A stretch of 64,000 nt of DNA, from positions 1 to 64,000 of the forward strand of contig JAEXAX010000024.1 of the NCBI GenBank assembly GCA_023458035.1. The letters run 5' to 3'. The position numbers and the translations under genes are program-made. Under the pieces are notes generated by a model. That model was not told where the DNA came from. It saw only the letters and a program-made list of their open reading frames with translations, and made no database searches. Positions 34,544 to 41,485 of this stretch are shown piece after piece. Position 1 is the first letter of the stretch; the number at the start of each line of letters is the position of its first letter. The DNA is from Bacillota bacterium. GTDB lineage: Bacteria; Bacillota; Clostridia; Lachnospirales; Lachnospiraceae.

Positions 34544-35092
34544 TCCCTGTAATAACTCCTGCGACGGCGCCGCCAAAATGACTGTATCCCGCAGGGTCTG
34601 CTGAGAGCGCAGACGATCGGCTGCATAACGCACTGCCTCTGTGACGGCTGCCACACTCCCCGATACCATTACATAGGCCTTGCCACACATATCCGTGGTC
34701 ATCCGAATCTCATGAATGACCACATCCGCCGTTTTTGCCAGTACATCGGCTGCCGTAATAGCGGCCGCAATGGTAAAAGTTTCTACCAAGCCGATCGCAC
34801 GCCCGTCTTCCAACGATACCGATCCGGCCAACGCTTCCAGCACGTATTCGTGCGGATTTCCAAGCAAAAAAGAATCAATCATCTGACTGCCGCAGCTTCT
34901 TTCGGCTGCGTCGATTGCAGCCCTGACGGAGCTGATTTCACCGGAAAAAAGTACGACAAACTTACCCGGACTGACGGGTTTGGCATAATGCAAATGAACC
35001 ACTCCGGATTTTGACAATAAATCTGCCGCCATTAAACCGGAGGATACGCTTGCGTATTCGACCATGCCCAGTGCATTTTTGTCTTGTCTCAT
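34526..35092 (-). CDS. pduT: BMC shell protein with two BMC domains, PduT-like (BMC-T)
   Basis: A 188-residue tandem-domain shell protein; domain 1 covers about residues 6-90 (NALGMVEYASVSSGLMAAD) and domain 2 about 98-180 (AIGLVETFTIAAAITAAD). Overall layout and sequence match PduT, a trimer that in Salmonella carries a 4Fe-4S cluster on the pore cysteine (CPGKF). Here that position is Ser41 in VSPGKF, while the second domain has Cys136 in DMCGKAYV where PduT has no cysteine. A pore-lining redox centre may thus have shifted domain. It is the last gene of the operon. Confidence 0.93.
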   Translation of the reverse strand: MRQDKNALGMVEYASVSSGLMAADLLSKSGVVHLHYAKPVSPGKFVVLFSGEISSVRAAIDAAERSCGSQMIDSFLLGNPHEYVLEALAGSVSLEDGRAIGLVETFTIAAAITAADVLAKTADVVIHEIRMTTDMCGKAYVMVSGSVAAVTEAVRYAADRLRSQQTLRDTVILAAPSQELLQGLRLEA

Positions 35093-35182
35093 TTACTCTA
35101 CTCCCACTACCACCGATCCTGCTGACCTGATCATACCGTCGCCTGATCTGATATCCAAAGATACAAATGTATCATTATTTTC

Positions 35183-35458
35183 TTACTCGCAATAAATTTT
35201 TGAAGGATCATCGATAATACCGACGATACAGGCATCCACCGGTGCCCCTTCATTTCCGGTTCCGACTCTGGCCGCGCTACCGGTGGCAACCAGTACCAAT
35301 TCCTGAATACCGGCGCCGACATTGTCAACCGCTACGATACGCTGTGGCGTTTCCGCCCCGTTATTAAACAGTGACTCAACAATTAAAAATTTACTACCCA
35401 ACAAGGCATCATTTTTTCTGGTACTGATCACACTACCAACTACTTTTCCAATAATCAT
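35183..35458 (-). CDS. pduN: BMC vertex protein, EutN/CcmL/PduN family (BMC-P)
   Basis: A 91-residue pentamer-forming vertex protein that caps the corners of the shell. The start MIIGKVVGSVISTRKNDALLG and the segment VAVDNVGAGIQELVLVATGSAAR are diagnostic, as is the C-terminal VDACIVGIID. It lies between pduL and the PduT-like gene, the same relative place as in the Clostridium phytofermentans fucose/rhamnose BMC. Confidence 0.95.
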   Translation of the reverse strand: MIIGKVVGSVISTRKNDALLGSKFLIVESLFNNGAETPQRIVAVDNVGAGIQELVLVATGSAARVGTGNEGAPVDACIVGIIDDPSKIYCE

Positions 35459-35497
35459 GTCGATCTCCTACACCGGATAATACTACATTACCCAAAA

Positions 35498-35542
35498 GCT
35501 GTAAAAGCAACAAGAGGAGGCCGGTTTACAGCCTCACTTGTT
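35498..35542 (-). promoter_or_regulatory. Intra-operon hairpin with an alternative pairing, between pduL and pduN
   Basis: On the minus strand AACAAG and GAGGC (35530-35542) pair with GCCTC and CTTGTT (35509-35520), followed by a short U-rich stretch. An overlapping TGTAAA / TTTACAG pair (35525-35532 with 35498-35506) would form a mutually exclusive structure. It may be a processing site or partial terminator. Confidence 0.45.
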
Positions 35543-35549
35543 TCTTTTA

Positions 35550-36194
35550 TTATTTGATCAAAATACCCATATTTTTACCGATGCCCAGGCCATTGGCTTC
35601 ATCGGTATCAATATGCATTTCCAGAGTAAACGTCGGATGCACTCTGATCATCACATTTTCAAATACTCCGCCGCGTCCGGAATCAAATCTGACCTTAACG
35701 ATCTGTTTGTCGCTGACTCCGAAGCGCTTTGCATCTTCAGTCGACATATGAATATGGCGCATGGCGATGATGCAGCCTTCCTTCAGGTAAATCGCGCCCT
35801 GTGGTCCTATAATGGCGATCGGAGCAGAACCTTTTACATCACCGGACTCTCGAACCGGCGGATTCAACCCCAGGCGAACGGCATCTGTTTTAGCCACTTC
35901 AACCTGTGTGACCGACCGCTCCGGTCCCAGTACCCTGACGTTCTCGATCGCCCGCAGCTTTGTTCCAACGATGGTCACCAGCTCATTGGCGGCAAACTGG
36001 CCACCCATCAGCTCTTTCTTGACGGTCAGTTCATAGCCTTTGCCAAATAAAAGCTCCACATGCTCCCTGGTCAAATGAACATGTCTGGCTGAAATCCCGA
36101 TCGGAATACGCTCGTTTGCTTCCATATCCATAGCTGTATTCTGCAGATTTTTAGCGACTAAGGCGGCAATCTGCTGTACTAACGCTTCCTGCAT
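35550..36194 (-). CDS. pduL: Phosphate propanoyltransferase PduL (BMC phosphotransacylase)
   Basis: A 214-residue PduL, the zinc-dependent enzyme that moves an acyl group from CoA to phosphate and regenerates CoA inside the shell. Both zinc-binding repeats are seen: ISARHVHLTREHVELLFG near residue 33 and MRHIHMSTEDAKRFGV near 140, plus GPQGAIYL. The first 22 residues (EALVQQIAALVAKNL) form an amphipathic helix joined by a short linker, a typical encapsulation peptide. The substrate acyl-CoA could be propionyl-CoA or, in this locus, lactyl-CoA. Confidence 0.96.
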   Translation of the reverse strand: MQEALVQQIAALVAKNLQNTAMDMEANERIPIGISARHVHLTREHVELLFGKGYELTVKKELMGGQFAANELVTIVGTKLRAIENVRVLGPERSVTQVEVAKTDAVRLGLNPPVRESGDVKGSAPIAIIGPQGAIYLKEGCIIAMRHIHMSTEDAKRFGVSDKQIVKVRFDSGRGGVFENVMIRVHPTFTLEMHIDTDEANGLGIGKNMGILIK

Positions 36195-36226
36195 GTGATG
36201 TTTCCTTTCCTAGGTTCAAAAATGCT

Positions 36227-36286
36227 GCAAGCATCATGCTTGCCCGTTTAGAGAAGCGGAACAACCTTCCTCAGAAGGCTGTTCCG
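36227..36286 (-). promoter_or_regulatory. Two tandem hairpins between the last hexamer gene and pduL
   Basis: On the minus strand, a 13-bp near-perfect stem (CGGAACAGCCTTC / GAAGGTTGTTCCG, 36257-36286) is followed after 13 bases by GCAAGCAT / ATGCTTGC (36227-36243) and then AGCATTTTTG. The pair sits in the 136-base gap between shell and enzyme genes and could act as a partial terminator or RNA-processing/stabilising element. Confidence 0.5.
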
Positions 36287-36330
36287 TCTTACTTACCCGG
36301 TCATTTCATCGAAATATCTCAAAGCCTGTC

Positions 36331-36708
36331 TTATTTTGCCTTTGGCAAAATGGTCTCAACATCTGAATGCGGTCTCGGGATCACATGAACAGCAATAATC
36401 TCGCCCAGTCTTGATGCATTAGAGGAACCTGCCTCTACAGCTGCCTTAACAGCGCCCACATCACCGCGAACCATAACAGATACTAATCCGGAACCGATTT
36501 TCTCGGTTCCAACCAATACTACATTGGCTGCCTTTAACATAGCGTCAGCTGCCTCAATAGCCGCTACTAAACCTCTGGTTTCTACTAATCCTAATGCCTG
36601 ATACTCCATTTTTCTTTCCTCCTTGATCACTTTGGTTTCCTGTACCTTTGTTTCCAATACTCTTTCTTCGGTTACTGCAACACCGGTTGCTTTTTTCTTA
36701 GCTGCCAT
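36331..36708 (-). CDS. BMC-H shell hexamer protein with N-terminal extension and internal start
   Basis: A 125-residue shell protein. Residues 34-125 form a standard PduA/EutM-type BMC domain (YQALGLVETRGLVAAIEAAD, pore motif KIGSG, C-terminal HVIPRPHSDVE), over 80% identical by eye to the 92-residue protein encoded at 37066-37344. Residues 1-33 are an extra charged segment (KKKATG...EERVLETKVQETKV). Both ATGs have strong ribosome binding sites: AAAGGAG before 36708 and AAGGAGGAAAG before the internal ATG at 36609, so long and short forms may both be made. Confidence 0.93.
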   Translation of the reverse strand: MAAKKKATGVAVTEERVLETKVQETKVIKEERKMEYQALGLVETRGLVAAIEAADAMLKAANVVLVGTEKIGSGLVSVMVRGDVGAVKAAVEAGSSNASRLGEIIAVHVIPRPHSDVETILPKAK

Positions 36709-36725
36709 GCTTGCTCCTTTCTCCG

Positions 36726-37040
36726 TTATACATCCATAAGATTCGGTGCAAACGAAGTGTCACCGTATTTTTTTGCACTGATCGCAATCAACTTCTGTAA
36801 TTCCAGATGAGGATTTGCAATTACGGCAGATGCCACGATATTGCCGGTCGCACCGGCTTTGGCCGCATCCACAGCCGCCTGAACCGCCGAAACGCTCCCC
36901 TCGATGACCAGGGTTATCAGACGACCGCCCAGCGAAGTTTCTCTCGTCAGCAGACGAATATCCGCAGTTTTCAACATTAGATCGAGCGCTTCCACCGCAT
37001 CCGCAAAATTCGGTAATTCTATAAAGCCTACTGCCCTCAT
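36726..37040 (-). CDS. BMC-H shell protein, divergent single-domain type
   Basis: A 104-residue BMC protein (RAVGFIELPNFADAVEALD start, then LITLVIEGSVSAVQAAVDAAK). The pore loop reads ETSLGGR rather than KIGSG, and a C-terminal tail of about 17 residues (AKKYGDTSFAPNLMDV) extends beyond the domain. It probably forms a second hexamer with different pore chemistry. It is placed between two canonical hexamer genes with 25 and 17 base gaps. Confidence 0.92.
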   Translation of the reverse strand: MRAVGFIELPNFADAVEALDLMLKTADIRLLTRETSLGGRLITLVIEGSVSAVQAAVDAAKAGATGNIVASAVIANPHLELQKLIAISAKKYGDTSFAPNLMDV

Positions 37041-37065
37041 GCCTATCTCCTATTAATGGTTGCGA

Positions 37066-37344
37066 TTATTTAAAAGCCGGAAGAATTTTCTCCACGTCGG
37101 TATGTGGTCTCGGGATTACATGAACCGCAACCAGCTCACCTAATCTGGATGCTGCCGATGCGCCAACCTCGGTCGCTGCCTTAACGGCACCTACATCACC
37201 GCGAACGAAAACAGATACCAGTCCGGAGCCGATCTTTTCGGTTCCAACCAGCGTAACATCTGCCGCCTTTACCATTGCGTCAGAAGCCTCAATTGCCGCT
37301 ACTAATCCTCTGGTCTCTACCATTCCTAATGCTTCCTGTGTCAT
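37066..37344 (-). CDS. BMC-H major shell hexamer protein, PduA/EutM type
   Basis: A 92-residue canonical shell hexamer subunit: EALGMVETRGLVAAIEASD at the start, pore loop EKIGSGLVSVFVRGDVGAV, end HVIPRPHTDVEKILP. It is the likely main facet protein. An AGGAGG site precedes the ATG. Its close relative at 36331-36708 differs mainly by an N-terminal extension, so the two arose by duplication. Confidence 0.95.
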   Translation of the reverse strand: MTQEALGMVETRGLVAAIEASDAMVKAADVTLVGTEKIGSGLVSVFVRGDVGAVKAATEVGASAASRLGELVAVHVIPRPHTDVEKILPAFK

Positions 37345-37381
37345 TTTATCCTCCTTAAGATTAATCCTTAACTATTATACA

Positions 37382-37687
37382 TTAAATTGCGCTTATGCTC
37401 AACATTTTTCCGGTGTCTTCCGCCGGCCGCGGAATGATGTGCCTGGTCACTACACCTGTCACTCGATCGGCTGCCTCTGCCGCTGCTTCCATGGCCATGG
37501 TAACGTCGGAAACGCTGCCCCTGATCTTCAGGCACATAATCAGCGGTACCGGTAATGCGTCCGCATTGGCCGGCTTATTCTTATCCAGAGCCTCCACCGT
37601 TACATTTCCGGCCTTGGCTGCCGCATCCGCTGCCACAAAGGCCGCCGTCAGACCGAACACTTCAAGAATGCCTGCTGCTTCCTGCAT
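37382..37687 (-). CDS. BMC-H-like shell protein with a pore-region insertion
   Basis: A 101-residue BMC protein (EAAGILEVFGLTAAFVAAD start, HIIPRPAEDTGK end). Where canonical hexamers have the short KIGSG pore loop, it carries a longer segment KNKPANADALPVPLIMC with a cysteine. Similar inserted shell proteins are known in glycyl-radical-type BMC loci, but their role is not settled; pore widening, cofactor binding or a partner contact are possible. It is the first shell gene after the alcohol dehydrogenase (15-base gap). Confidence 0.88.
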   Translation of the reverse strand: MQEAAGILEVFGLTAAFVAADAAAKAGNVTVEALDKNKPANADALPVPLIMCLKIRGSVSDVTMAMEAAAEAADRVTGVVTRHIIPRPAEDTGKMLSISAI

Positions 37688-37702
37688 CTGCCACGCCCTC
37701 CA

Positions 37703-38917
37703 TTACACATTAACGACGGCGATCTTCAGACCTTCCATCGCAATGTTTGTTTCGTGTGCTTCGTTGATCTGATCCAGCGGGAATTTGTGAGTAATCAGCT
37801 TGGTTACCGGTAAGCCCATTGCCTTAGCTCCCTTTAAGAAATCAAAGGTCGTCGCATAATCTCTTAATGTGTATACCCAAGAACCGACCAAAGTGATTTC
37901 CTTTGCACACAGGTCAAAGTGCGGATTAATGGTTGCGTCTCCGCCGTTGATGAAAAATCCCAGCTCGCATAAACCACCGCCGTTTCTGATGAACTTATAG
38001 ACATTTGCATGCGCCTTCGGATTTCCGGTACATTGGAAGGCAAAGTCTGCCAAGCGCCCGCCGCAGGCTTTTTTAACTGCATCGGTCAGTTCCTCGATAC
38101 TCTTATGCTCCATAAAGTTCACGGTATCAGAAGCGCCGAGCTCCCTGGCAAAGGCCAGACGGCTGGCCTGTCCGTCTACGGCAATGATATTCTGAATGCC
38201 CAGTACACGCAGCACAGCGATGCACAGCAGACCGATCGGTCCGCAGCCCTGAACCACCACCTTGCTGTTAAAACGCATGATATTCGTTTCTTTGGCTCTC
38301 TCTACTGCGTGAACCAGTACGGCACTCGGCTCGATCAGGATTCTGGACTCCAGATCCAGATCGCTGACATTAAAGATGCTGGATCCCTTACGGATCAGGA
38401 TATAGTCCGCAAACCAACCGTTCATATGAATGTCATCGTCCGGCAGCAGACCGTAAACATCTGCACCGCCGATATTCTTTTTGTTCAGGTCAAACATTTC
38501 GATTTCCGGATCATCTTTGAAGATCATCGAGGTAACCACCTTGTCACCAACCTGCAGCTTTTTCCCGGCACTGTCCTTGGTCACATTCTTCCCCATCTTC
38601 ACAATCTCGCCGGTTCCCTCATGTCCCAATACGATCGGGATCAGGTTAAATGGATCATTCTTATACTCATGAGCATCGGTACCGCAGACGCCGCAGCCCT
38701 CCACTTTGACCAAAATGTCGTCATCTCCAACAGCCGGTATCGCATATTCTTTGATATCATAATGCTTTAAAGCCGTCAGCATAGCAACACGGCCGGTTTT
38801 CGGCAATTCCTTGGAATGACATTTGCAGTTGCCGGAGCAGGACTTGTGCTCCTTTTGCCCTCCCTGCATCTCGGAAAGCACCTGCTTTACGATCGCTTCA
38901 ATATTTTGCATTTCCAT
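37703..38917 (-). CDS. Zinc-dependent alcohol dehydrogenase with BMC encapsulation helix
   Basis: A 404-residue medium-chain dehydrogenase. The catalytic zinc site is GCGVCGTDAHEYK with GHEGTGEIVKMG, and the NAD-binding motif is VVQGCGPIGLLCIAVLRVLG. The first 18 residues (NIEAIVKQVLSEMQ) form an amphipathic encapsulation-type helix, followed by a cysteine-rich linker (SCSGNCKCHS, Cys27, 31 and 33) before the enzyme starts near residue 40. In fucose/rhamnose BMCs this enzyme reoxidises NADH by reducing the aldehyde; here the likely reaction is lactaldehyde to 1,2-propanediol, or propionaldehyde to propanol if a dehydratase exists elsewhere. Confidence 0.92.
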   Translation of the reverse strand: MEMQNIEAIVKQVLSEMQGGQKEHKSCSGNCKCHSKELPKTGRVAMLTALKHYDIKEYAIPAVGDDDILVKVEGCGVCGTDAHEYKNDPFNLIPIVLGHEGTGEIVKMGKNVTKDSAGKKLQVGDKVVTSMIFKDDPEIEMFDLNKKNIGGADVYGLLPDDDIHMNGWFADYILIRKGSSIFNVSDLDLESRILIEPSAVLVHAVERAKETNIMRFNSKVVVQGCGPIGLLCIAVLRVLGIQNIIAVDGQASRLAFARELGASDTVNFMEHKSIEELTDAVKKACGGRLADFAFQCTGNPKAHANVYKFIRNGGGLCELGFFINGGDATINPHFDLCAKEITLVGSWVYTLRDYATTFDFLKGAKAMGLPVTKLITHKFPLDQINEAHETNIAMEGLKIAVVNV

Positions 38918-38930
38918 GTTTTATCCTCAC

Positions 38931-40352
38931 TTATCTGATACAAAGGGCATCGCCCATGACGCAACGCCTGCTCTTCGTAAAGGTTTTTGCAGAGGTCAAT
39001 CCCTCTCCGGTACGGCTGCAGATAGTAAAGGTGGCATAGCCCTCTCCGCCATATCCAAGCGCCGCGTAGGAAGGTGCATTCTTCACAAAGATGGCTGTAT
39101 CAACAGCCTTGCCGAATTTTGTCAGGTTGTTGACATTGGTCGAGTGCATATGAGCAGAATGACGATTACCATGCTCCAGCTCAACTGCTACCGCAATACC
39201 TTCATCCACATTCTTTACTCGAACGATACCGAGAATCGGCATCATCAGCTCTTCCCAGATCAGCGGATGTTCCTTTTCACCTTCAAAGATAATACAGCGG
39301 ATATCATCTCCAACGGTCACTCCGATCATTTCCAACAGTACCTTGGCGCTGCGACCGACACATTTTCTGTTCAAAATCTTCTTGCCGTTCTTTTCTACAA
39401 AGACCGTATCGACCAGCTTCTTAACCTCAGCCGGGTTGGCTCTGTAGCAGCCGACCTGCTCCATATGATACATCAACTCGTCAGCGATCATATCCACCGC
39501 TACCACCTCTTTTTCAGCGATACACGGCAAGTTGTTGTCAAAAGTAGCTCCATTTACGATATCCTCGGCTGCCTTCTTGATATTGGCTGTTTCGTCAACC
39601 AGCGCCGGCGGATTACCCGCTCCGGCACCTAAACCTCTTTTGCCAACAGATAATACCTGAGTGACAACACCCGGTCCGCCGGTCGCTACCAAAAGTGCGA
39701 TGTCTTTGTGCTTAAACAGGAGCATGCTTGTATCCAGCGTCGGATTAGCCACACCGGTCACAATATTGCATGGACCGCCGGCTTCCAAACTGGCTCTGTT
39801 GACCAAATCAATCGCCATATTGGAAACGTTCTTGGCTGATGGATGCGGGGCAAAAACAACTGCATTGCCGGCCGCCAGCATACCGATCGAATTACACAAA
39901 ACAGTTTCTGACGGATTCGTAGACGGGGTGACCGCACCGATCACTCCAAAGGGTCCTTGCTCGATCAGTGTCAATCCGCGATCCCCGGACCAGGCGATGG
40001 TTTGCAGATCCTCTGTTCCCGGCGTCTTTTCAGCCACCAGATGATGCTTCATGATTTTATGTCCGACATTTCCCATTCCGGTTTCAGATACACCGAGCTC
40101 AGCAAACTGAGTCGCCATCTCCTTGGTCATCCGGCGAATATTGGAAATGATCTTCTCCCGAAACTCCAGCGGCATTGGCTGAATTTCTTTTTGTGCCGCC
40201 TTGGCAGCCGCAATGGCTTCTTCCATGGTAGCAAAGATGCCCAAAAATGAGCTTTTTTCATTCATGGCGCTTGCAGGCGCTGCCGCCTGTCCAAGGTCGC
40301 CCATACTCTGCAAAACACCACGAACGATATTTTTAATCTGTTCTTCGTTCAT
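38931..40352 (-). CDS. pduP: CoA-acylating aldehyde dehydrogenase, PduP/EutE type
   Basis: A 473-residue aldehyde dehydrogenase that turns an aldehyde, NAD and CoA into acyl-CoA and NADH. The catalytic cysteine is Cys277 in FDNNLPCIAEKEVV; the nucleotide loop includes VATGGPGVV, and KRGLGAGAGNPPALVDE is typical of PduP/EutE. The N-terminal helix (EEQIKNIVRGVLQSMG) plus an Ala-Pro linker is an encapsulation peptide. It works with PduL and the alcohol dehydrogenase as the common BMC core. In this locus the aldehyde could be L-lactaldehyde. Confidence 0.95.
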   Translation of the reverse strand: MNEEQIKNIVRGVLQSMGDLGQAAAPASAMNEKSSFLGIFATMEEAIAAAKAAQKEIQPMPLEFREKIISNIRRMTKEMATQFAELGVSETGMGNVGHKIMKHHLVAEKTPGTEDLQTIAWSGDRGLTLIEQGPFGVIGAVTPSTNPSETVLCNSIGMLAAGNAVVFAPHPSAKNVSNMAIDLVNRASLEAGGPCNIVTGVANPTLDTSMLLFKHKDIALLVATGGPGVVTQVLSVGKRGLGAGAGNPPALVDETANIKKAAEDIVNGATFDNNLPCIAEKEVVAVDMIADELMYHMEQVGCYRANPAEVKKLVDTVFVEKNGKKILNRKCVGRSAKVLLEMIGVTVGDDIRCIIFEGEKEHPLIWEELMMPILGIVRVKNVDEGIAVAVELEHGNRHSAHMHSTNVNNLTKFGKAVDTAIFVKNAPSYAALGYGGEGYATFTICSRTGEGLTSAKTFTKSRRCVMGDALCIR

Positions 40353-40376
40353 TCGTATCTCCTACAGTCATGTACG

Positions 40377-41192
40377 TTATTTCATCTGAGCCAGGATTCT
40401 CTTGGTCACTTCGGCAACCACCTTTTCCAGATCGCCGTCGGCGCCGCCGGCCGGCAAGGCCGCGTTCTCATCATGACCACTGCAGCTGTGGCAGGTTGCA
40501 CCGTTTTTATTCAGTTGAGCACAAAGATTAGCCGGATGCTTGCCCGGCAATCCCATCTTTCTTCTGATTTCATACAGCTTCTCGATCTGTTCCTTATCAA
40601 ACTCCTTCGGGCCGCCCAGCTGTTTTGCCTTGTACAGCAGCTCGGCATAGAACTCCAGTGATTCCATTTTCATGTATGCAGCCATCAGATCACAGCTGTA
40701 GGATAATGCTCCATGATTCTCCAGCAATACGGCATCATAATATGGCAGGTACTTCTCTACCGCATCCGGAATTTCATCGGTAGAGGGAGTGCCGTATTCA
40801 GCGATCGGCACACAGCCCAAAGCGATAACAGCCTCCGGCATGATCGGCTGCGACAGCGGAATCCCGGCGATGGCAAATGCGGTCGCAAAGGTCGGATGGG
40901 CATGAACCACTGCCTGTACGTCCGGTCTGTGCTTATAAACTCTCAGGTGCATTTTAATCTCGGATGACGGCTTAAAGCTGCCGTTGGCCTGAAGAACATT
41001 TCCATTCATGTCCACCTTGCAGATATATTCCGGAGTCATAAAGCCTTTAGACACCCCTGTCGGCGTACACAGAATCTCATTATCACTGATTTTAACGGAA
41101 ATATTTCCGTCATTGGCTGCTACCATATTACGGTTATAGATACGGCGCCCCACCTCACAAATCTGTTTCTTAATTTCAAACTCATTTACCAT
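40377..41192 (-). CDS. fucA: Class II sugar-phosphate aldolase (L-fuculose/L-rhamnulose-1-phosphate) with C-terminal encapsulation helix
   Basis: A 271-residue AraD/FucA-family aldolase that splits a 6-deoxy-ketose-1-phosphate to DHAP and L-lactaldehyde. Zinc ligands are HAHP (near residue 97) and ENHG (near 157); the PEAVIALG segment carries the catalytic glutamate region. Beyond the normal end at about residue 220 is an added tail: a cysteine-containing stretch (ATCHSCSGHDE) and a final helix DLEKVVAEVTKRILAQMK resembling an encapsulation peptide. This suggests lactaldehyde is released inside the shell. It is the first gene of the BMC operon. The nearby rhamnulokinase makes rhamnulose-1-phosphate a likely substrate; fucA is used as the family symbol. 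Confidence 0.92.
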   Translation of the reverse strand: MVNEFEIKKQICEVGRRIYNRNMVAANDGNISVKISDNEILCTPTGVSKGFMTPEYICKVDMNGNVLQANGSFKPSSEIKMHLRVYKHRPDVQAVVHAHPTFATAFAIAGIPLSQPIMPEAVIALGCVPIAEYGTPSTDEIPDAVEKYLPYYDAVLLENHGALSYSCDLMAAYMKMESLEFYAELLYKAKQLGGPKEFDKEQIEKLYEIRRKMGLPGKHPANLCAQLNKNGATCHSCSGHDENAALPAGGADGDLEKVVAEVTKRILAQMK

Positions 41193-41210
41193 GGAAACCT
41201 TCCTCCTAAA

Positions 41211-41344
41211 ATGTTTGTTTGTGTTGTTTTTATTGGTTTTTTACATTCTATCATTCCGGGCTGTAAAATGCAAGCATTTTCCCAATAAAGTTTTTGTTTT
41301 TTGCTGTATTTCAATGTTTTTCAGCAACAAAACAACACAAAACC
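41211..41344 (-). promoter_or_regulatory. Promoter and candidate DeoR operators of the BMC operon
   Basis: Minus-strand TTGCAT (41268-41273) and TAGAAT (41245-41250), 17-base spacer. The promoter is flanked by AC/GT-rich elements in opposite orientation: on the plus strand 41211-41235 contains TGTTTGTTTGTGTTG and 41325-41344 contains CAACAAAACAACACAAAACC. A further TTTTTGTTTT tract lies at 41291. The 12-mer AACAAAACAACA (41326-41337) is repeated, inverted, beside the deoR-rhaB promoter. Confidence 0.65.
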
Positions 41345-41384
41345 ATATTCAAGACCACATCTGCGGAACATTGGGAAAAACACC

Positions 41385-41412
41385 TTGTCAAATTTCTTTT
41401 TTTTAGTACAAT
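41385..41412 (+). promoter_or_regulatory. Promoter of the ABC-F gene
   Basis: Plus-strand TTGTCA (41385-41390) and TACAAT (41407-41412) with a 16-base spacer, about 60 bases upstream of the ribosome binding site of the ABC-F gene. It faces away from the BMC promoter, so the intergenic region is divergent. Confidence 0.55.
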
Positions 41413-41485
41413 AATATAGGAATAAACATGATCGGTGTATTTCGGTTATCCGGTACCGATATTTTTTAACAAGGAAGGTATTGAA

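Noticed and set aside
38009..39632. 253- and 269-codon plus-strand frames opposite the BMC dehydrogenases
   Set aside because: They mirror two enzymes with intact catalytic motifs and show no recognisable domain.
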